Source: Rhodovastum sp963714255
GTDB lineage: Bacteria > Pseudomonadota > Alphaproteobacteria > Acetobacterales > Acetobacteraceae
Direction of reading: 5' to 3'
DNA: 64,000 nt
NCBI GenBank assembly: GCA_963714255.1
Contig: CAVQNU010000027.1
Location: 124,001-188,000, forward strand
Shown: positions 60,041 to 64,000 of the stretch, piece by piece
How the letters are laid out: every line of letters begins with the position of its first letter
Numbering within the stretch: the stretch's first letter is position 1
Made by a program: the position numbers and the translations under genes
The notes under the pieces: model-generated
The model's database searches: none
Told to the model about the DNA's origin: nothing
What the model saw: the letters and a program-made list of their open reading frames with translations, nothing else

Positions 60041-61096
60041 ATGAACCAGGGCCGCGCATGCGCTAAACACTACTTTATTTCGATATCAGTTTTTGTTTCG
60101 CTGCTTGGCACGGCCGGCATTGCCAATGCCGAGGATTTTGTTGACGGTGTGAACGCTTATAATGCCGGACAATATGAAGCCGCCATGCGAATTCTGACGC
60201 CGCTAGCGGAAGAAGGCAACGTGACCGCGCAATACGACATCGGTTCGATGTATTATGGCGGAAAAGGCATTCCGCAGGACTACGCGGCGGCCGCGGGCTG
60301 GTTCATGGCGGCGGCGGAAAGCGGGTATGCCGCGGCGCAAACTGATCTCGGGCGCATGTATTTCGCCGGTTACGGCGTCGAGCGGAATTACAAAGCCGCC
60401 GTGCTGTGGCTGACGAAAGCAGCGGAGCAGGGAAATGCAAACGCGCAGGCCGACCTTGGGAAGATGTATTTCGAGGGCGTCGGTATCGAGCGGGACTACG
60501 CCCTGGCATTGAAATGGTATACGAAATCCGCGTATCAGGGAAATGCGACCGCGCAAGCCGGGCTTGGAACCATGTATTACAATGGCCTCGGCGCGGAGCA
60601 AGACCACAAACTGGCAGCGACATGGTTTATGGATGCCGCCGAGCAAGGTGAACCGAAGGCCCAGCTCGGCATTGGCATTATGTACGAAAACGGCCTGAGC
60701 GTGCCGCAGGACTATACCCTGGCAGCGAAATGGTATGCCAAAGCCGCGGAACAAGGCGTTCCTTTGGCGCAGAACAACCTCGGAGCCATGTACGACAAGG
60801 GCCGTGGTTTAGCGGAAGATCACCGGGCGGCCGCGAAGTGGTATCTGGCCGCCGCGCAACAGGGAGAGCCGACTGCGCAGTATAATCTCGGATCGCTATA
60901 TTCCAATGGCTTGGGCGTTTTGCAGGATTACAAGAAAGCCCATATGTGGTTGAACATTGCCGCCGCTCAAGGCATTAGCAATGCGGTTACCGTCCGGAAT
61001 CTGATCGAGCGAAAAATGTCAACGAGCCAGATTGAAACGGCCCAGCAAATGGCGCAGCGGTGCATGAATTCCGGCTACAGACAGTGCGAGGAATGA
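60041..61096 (+). CDS. Sel1-repeat (TPR-like) exported protein
   Basis: This 351-residue protein has a signal peptide (ISVFVSLLGTAGIANA) and about seven Sel1-type repeats of 36 residues between residues ~65 and 315. Each reads like A-Q-x-x-LG-x-MY-x-x-G-x-G-x-x-x-D-y-x-x-A-x-x-W-x-x-x-AA-x-x-G. These build a curved scaffold for protein contacts in the periplasm. The C-terminal end has two Cys (QRCMNSGYRQCEE). AGGGAGA lies ahead of ATG 60041. Codon choice is visibly less G+C-rich than in its neighbours, which suggests transfer (inference). Confidence 0.88.
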   Translation: MNQGRACAKHYFISISVFVSLLGTAGIANAEDFVDGVNAYNAGQYEAAMRILTPLAEEGNVTAQYDIGSMYYGGKGIPQDYAAAAGWFMAAAESGYAAAQTDLGRMYFAGYGVERNYKAAVLWLTKAAEQGNANAQADLGKMYFEGVGIERDYALALKWYTKSAYQGNATAQAGLGTMYYNGLGAEQDHKLAATWFMDAAEQGEPKAQLGIGIMYENGLSVPQDYTLAAKWYAKAAEQGVPLAQNNLGAMYDKGRGLAEDHRAAAKWYLAAAQQGEPTAQYNLGSLYSNGLGVLQDYKKAHMWLNIAAAQGISNAVTVRNLIERKMSTSQIETAQQMAQRCMNSGYRQCEE

Positions 61097-61117
61097 CTGA
61101 TCCTGGAGGCGCGCTTT

Positions 61118-61185
61118 AAGTAATGGGGTCAAGGGGGCCACTGCCCCCTTGCGGGTCCAGGGCAGAGCCCTGGCCTTGCCTTTCT
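61118..61185. repeat. palindromic repeat (copy M)
   Basis: TTAAGTAATGGGGTC leads into two hairpins (AAGGGGGCCACTGCCCCCTT and CCAGGGCAGAGCCCTGG), ending next to the parC stop. It fills the space between the convergent Sel1 and parC genes. Confidence 0.8.
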
Positions 61186-63405
61186 TCAGCCGAACTTCCC
61201 GCTTTTCGGAAACCCATGCGGCGGGCTACGCCCCACCTGGGCTCGCTCCCCAAGCCACTGCCGCAGGTCGGTTTCGGTGCGGGTCCGTTCCCCTTGTCGC
61301 CAGCTCAGCCCGTCGGCGAGGCGGAACACGCGCGCATCGCTCAGCGTGCCGTCGCCGGTGTATTTCTGCAGAATAACCCCTGCCCCGCGCGCCAGTTCCG
61401 GCACCTGGTCCAACGGAAACACCAGCAGCTTGTGGCCGCTGCCGATCACCGCGAGATGGTCGCCTTCGGCCGGCGCGCAGACCGCCGCCTCCTCGCCCGG
61501 GCGCAGGTTCAGCACTTGTTTGCCGGTGCGCTTTTCCGCCGACAATTCTTCGCCCTTGACCAGAAACCCGCGCCCGGCGCTGGAGGCGACCAGATAGCGG
61601 ACGCCCTCGCGCGGCAGGAACAGCGCGGCCACGTCGTCTTCGTTGGTCATTTCCACCAGCAGGCGCACGGCCTGGCCGTCGCCGCGGCCGCGCGGCAGGT
61701 CGCCGGCTTTCAGCGTGTAGGCGCGTCCGTTGGTGGCGAACAGGCACAGCCGGTCGGTGGTTTCGCACGCCACCAGCAGGCGCAGCCGGTCGCCTTCCTT
61801 GAACTTGATCTCCGCCGGGTCGGTTGCGTGGCCTTTCGTTGCGCGAATCCAGCCCTTGTCCGACAGGATCACGGTGATCGGCTCGCGTTCCATGAACGCC
61901 TCGGGCGCCACGTCGATGACCGGGCCGGCTTCGGCGAACACGCTGCGGCGGTCACCCAGCGGCCCCGCGCCGAATTTCGTCCTTATTTCCGCCAGTTCGC
62001 CGGCGATGCGCGCCCAGCGCCGTTTTTCGTCGCCGAGCAGGGTCTGCAAATCTTTCCGTTCCTTGGTGAGCGCTTTGTGCTCCTTCTGGATTTCCATTTC
62101 CTCGAGCTTGCGCAGGCTGCGCAGCCGCATGTTGAGGATGGCCTCGGCCTGCACGTCCGAGAGCAGGAACGCCCGCATCAGCACCGGCTTGGGTTCATCC
62201 TCGGTGCGGATGATACGGATCACCTCGTCGAGGTTCAGATAGACCTTGATGAACCCGTCGAGGATTTCCAGCCGCCGCTCGATCGCGGCCAGCCGGTGCT
62301 TGGAGCGGCGGATCAGCACTTCGTGGCGGTGGTCGAGCCAGGCGCGCAGCACCTCGCGCAGGCCCAGCACCCGCGGCGTGTGATCGGCGGTGAGCACGTT
62401 CATGTTCAGCGGGAAACGGCTTTCCAGCGCGGTCGAGCGGAACAGGCTCGCCATCAGCACTTCCGGCTCGACGCTGCGGGTCTTGGGCTCCAGCACCAGG
62501 CGGACCTTGTCGGTGCTCTCGTCGCGCACGTCGCCCAGCAGCGGCAGTTTTTTCTCCTCCATCAGCTGGGCGATCTGCTCGATCAGTTTCGCCTTCTGCA
62601 CCTGATAGGGAATTTCCGTAACCACGACCGACCAGGTGCCGAACCGGCCGGCCTCGACCGCCCATTTCGCCCGCACGCGGAAGCCGCCGCGGCCGGACTC
62701 GTAGGCGGTGAGGATCGACGCCTTGTCCTCGACGATGATGCCGCCGGTGGGGAAGTCGGGGCCGGGCATGTGGGCGAGCAGGCCGGCGGTAGTGATGGAA
62801 GGATCGCCAATGAAGGCGATCGCGGCGGCGCACACTTCGCCGGCATTGTGCGGCGGGATGGAGGTGGCCATGCCCACCGCGATGCCGGCCGAGCCGTTGG
62901 CCAGCAGATTGGGGAATCCGCCGGGCAGAACGACCGGCTCGCTTTCCTCGCCGTCATAGGTCGGACGGAAATCAACGGCGTCGTCGTCGATGCCGGCGAG
63001 CAGGGCTTTGGCGACTTCCGTCAGGCGCGCTTCGGTGTAGCGCATGGCCGCGGCGTTATCGCCGTCGATATTGCCGAAATTGCCCTGGCCTTCGACCAGC
63101 GGGAAACGGGCGGCAAAATCCTGCGCCAGCCGCACCAGCGCTTCGTACACGGACGCATCGCCGTGCGGATGGTATTTGCCGATCACGTCGCCGATCACGC
63201 GGGCGCATTTCTTGAACCCGGCGGTCGGGTCCAGGCGAAGCTGATGCATGGCATACACCAGCCGCCGGTGCACCGGCTTGAGCCCGTCGCGCACGTCGGG
63301 CAGCGAGCGCGACATGATGGTGGACAGCGCATAGGCGAGGTAACGCTCGCTCAGCGCGTCCGCGAGCTTGGTGTCCTCGATTTTTCCGGCCAGATCGTCA
63401 GGCAT
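61186..63405 (-). CDS. parC: DNA topoisomerase IV subunit A
   Basis: This 739-residue subunit cuts and rejoins DNA to separate daughter chromosomes. The N-terminal part has RYLAYALSTIMSRSLPDVRD, KPVHRRLVYAMHQL and KYHPHGDASVYEALVRLAQD; the active-site Tyr lies in AAAMRYTEARL. The C-terminal half holds the beta-propeller blades (KGWIRATKGHATD, TNGRAYTLKAGDLPRG). It is ParC rather than GyrA by the short C-terminus and absence of a GyrA box. Its start overlaps recO's end by 8 bases. Confidence 0.93.
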   Translation of the reverse strand: MPDDLAGKIEDTKLADALSERYLAYALSTIMSRSLPDVRDGLKPVHRRLVYAMHQLRLDPTAGFKKCARVIGDVIGKYHPHGDASVYEALVRLAQDFAARFPLVEGQGNFGNIDGDNAAAMRYTEARLTEVAKALLAGIDDDAVDFRPTYDGEESEPVVLPGGFPNLLANGSAGIAVGMATSIPPHNAGEVCAAAIAFIGDPSITTAGLLAHMPGPDFPTGGIIVEDKASILTAYESGRGGFRVRAKWAVEAGRFGTWSVVVTEIPYQVQKAKLIEQIAQLMEEKKLPLLGDVRDESTDKVRLVLEPKTRSVEPEVLMASLFRSTALESRFPLNMNVLTADHTPRVLGLREVLRAWLDHRHEVLIRRSKHRLAAIERRLEILDGFIKVYLNLDEVIRIIRTEDEPKPVLMRAFLLSDVQAEAILNMRLRSLRKLEEMEIQKEHKALTKERKDLQTLLGDEKRRWARIAGELAEIRTKFGAGPLGDRRSVFAEAGPVIDVAPEAFMEREPITVILSDKGWIRATKGHATDPAEIKFKEGDRLRLLVACETTDRLCLFATNGRAYTLKAGDLPRGRGDGQAVRLLVEMTNEDDVAALFLPREGVRYLVASSAGRGFLVKGEELSAEKRTGKQVLNLRPGEEAAVCAPAEGDHLAVIGSGHKLLVFPLDQVPELARGAGVILQKYTGDGTLSDARVFRLADGLSWRQGERTRTETDLRQWLGERAQVGRSPPHGFPKSGKFG

Positions 63406-64000
63406 CCGACTCCATTCCCGCCAGGATCGTCACCCGGTCGTACAGCGCCTGGCGGGCCAGGGGCAACGGCAAGTGACGCAGGCCGAACACGTCACGGGCG
63501 AGAAAGAACCCGGTCAGGCGCAGCCCGTCGCGCCATTGCGCCGGATCGCCCTCGCCGGCGCCGAGCAGAAATGGCGGCAAGGGCAGCATCCTGGGCGCCC
63601 ATTTGCCGGCGCCCTCTTGCGTCAGCGCCCGGCCGGACTTCGGGCTGACATAGACCAGCCCCTCGGTGGCGCCGGTGACCGGACACGCCGACAAATCCAG
63701 GCCGTAGCCGAGATCGGCCAGCAACAGCGCCTCCCAGCGGATCTGCTCGGCGAGCATGCCGGAGGTGCGCGACAGGCGCGCGATCAGGTGCAACAACCCA
63801 TCGAACACGCGCGGATGCGCCTCGCGCTCGGGCAGCGCACCCTCGGCCACCGCACAGGCGGCGGTGAGCATGCCAAGCTGCAGCGGATCGTCCATGGCCA
63901 GGGCCGCCGCGGGGTGGATGAGTTCGGCGGTGAAGCTGCCAAGCTGGTCGGCCAGGCGGCCGACCCAGCGGACCTGGGCGAGGTTGCCGGGCTGCCAGAG
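63398..64000 (-). CDS. recO: DNA repair protein RecO (5' end beyond window)
   Basis: RecO loads RecA onto SSB-coated DNA with RecR. The visible 200 residues run in from the right edge: LWQPGNLAQVRWVGRLADQL, TAELIHPAAALAMDDPLQLG, AEGALPEREAHPRVFDGLLH, then WEALLLADLGYGLDLSACPV and YVSPKSGRALTQEGAGKW. The N-terminal OB-fold lies outside the window. Only the first Cys of a zinc cluster is seen (LSACPVTG), as in other alphaproteobacterial RecO. It is co-transcribed with parC. Confidence 0.9.
   Translation of the reverse strand, partial: LWQPGNLAQVRWVGRLADQLGSFTAELIHPAAALAMDDPLQLGMLTAACAVAEGALPEREAHPRVFDGLLHLIARLSRTSGMLAEQIRWEALLLADLGYGLDLSACPVTGATEGLVYVSPKSGRALTQEGAGKWAPRMLPLPPFLLGAGEGDPAQWRDGLRLTGFFLARDVFGLRHLPLPLARQALYDRVTILAGMESDA

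Noticed and set aside
2779..61185. CRISPR array made by the repeats
   Set aside because: The copies are scattered, variable in length, palindromic and not separated by regular spacers; no cas genes are present.
61123..63648. Open frame of about 840 codons on the plus strand opposite parC
   Set aside because: Antisense of parC, beginning inside a repeat, with no recognisable domain.

Overview
The window is very G+C-rich, densely coded bacterial DNA. Gene content and order point to an alphaproteobacterium, most likely Acetobacteraceae/Rhodospirillales (inference). The main evidence is the hfq-hflX pair, the block alaC-hom-glpX-recJ, a class I PHA synthase, the cysH-cysD-cysNC set, parC-recO, and many copies of a GGCCAGGGCTCTGCCCTGG hairpin repeat of a kind I associate with that group. 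It reads as ordinary chromosome. I see no phage, integrase, transposase, CRISPR array, rRNA or tRNA.

Layout. 1-12.9 kb: a secreted phosphoesterase (cut by the window edge), a DEAD-box helicase with a frameshift, a Na+/H+ antiporter with a cyclic-nucleotide-binding tail overlapping crcB, an epoxide hydrolase, the hfq-hflX-inositol phosphatase operon, a phosphopantetheinyl transferase, a metallophosphoesterase and a PH-domain membrane protein. 13-27.6 kb: an outer-membrane porin, a TonB-dependent receptor with its own TonB behind a palindromic operator-like site, yraN, gamma-glutamyltransferase, a four-gene GldA/F/G-DUF4340 ABC module, a Nudix hydrolase and two tandem paralogues with a DUF2061-like tail. 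27.7-37.8 kb: a small accessory biosynthetic locus (two-domain alpha/beta hydrolase, acyl carrier protein, adenylate-forming ligase, SDR) facing an opposite-strand run of acyl-CoA synthetase, solute-binding protein, TcuB and a glycosyltransferase. 38-47 kb: an HPt/pseudo-receiver protein with a sigma-54 response regulator, then recJ (frameshifted), glpX, hom, alaC and a proline-rich OmpA-like lipoprotein. 47-53.9 kb: phaC, a gamma-carbonic anhydrase-like protein, argC, rpsI/rplM, and small membrane or exported proteins. 54-64 kb: sulfate assimilation (cysH, cysD, frameshifted cysNC), serA, mazG, a Sel1-repeat protein, parC and recO (cut by the edge).

The most unusual structure is the DNA between genes. 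At least thirteen copies of one palindromic repeat lie almost entirely at gene 3' ends. One forms a perfect 107-nt hairpin whose arms include non-repeat sequence, one has an unrelated 28-bp inverted repeat nested inside it, and one lies at a convergent junction where it appears to have given an acyl-CoA synthetase a new C-terminus. A second, A/T-rich palindrome folds as a three-way structure beside the phosphorelay genes. The best candidate for an under-described system is the hydrolase-ACP-ligase-SDR locus, whose parts resemble the accessory genes of exosortase systems although no exosortase is present here.

Three conserved genes (helicase, recJ, cysNC) each carry a single-base frameshift in an otherwise intact sequence. 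Draft sequencing error is as likely as real decay, so these are listed as interrupted genes rather than confirmed pseudogenes.
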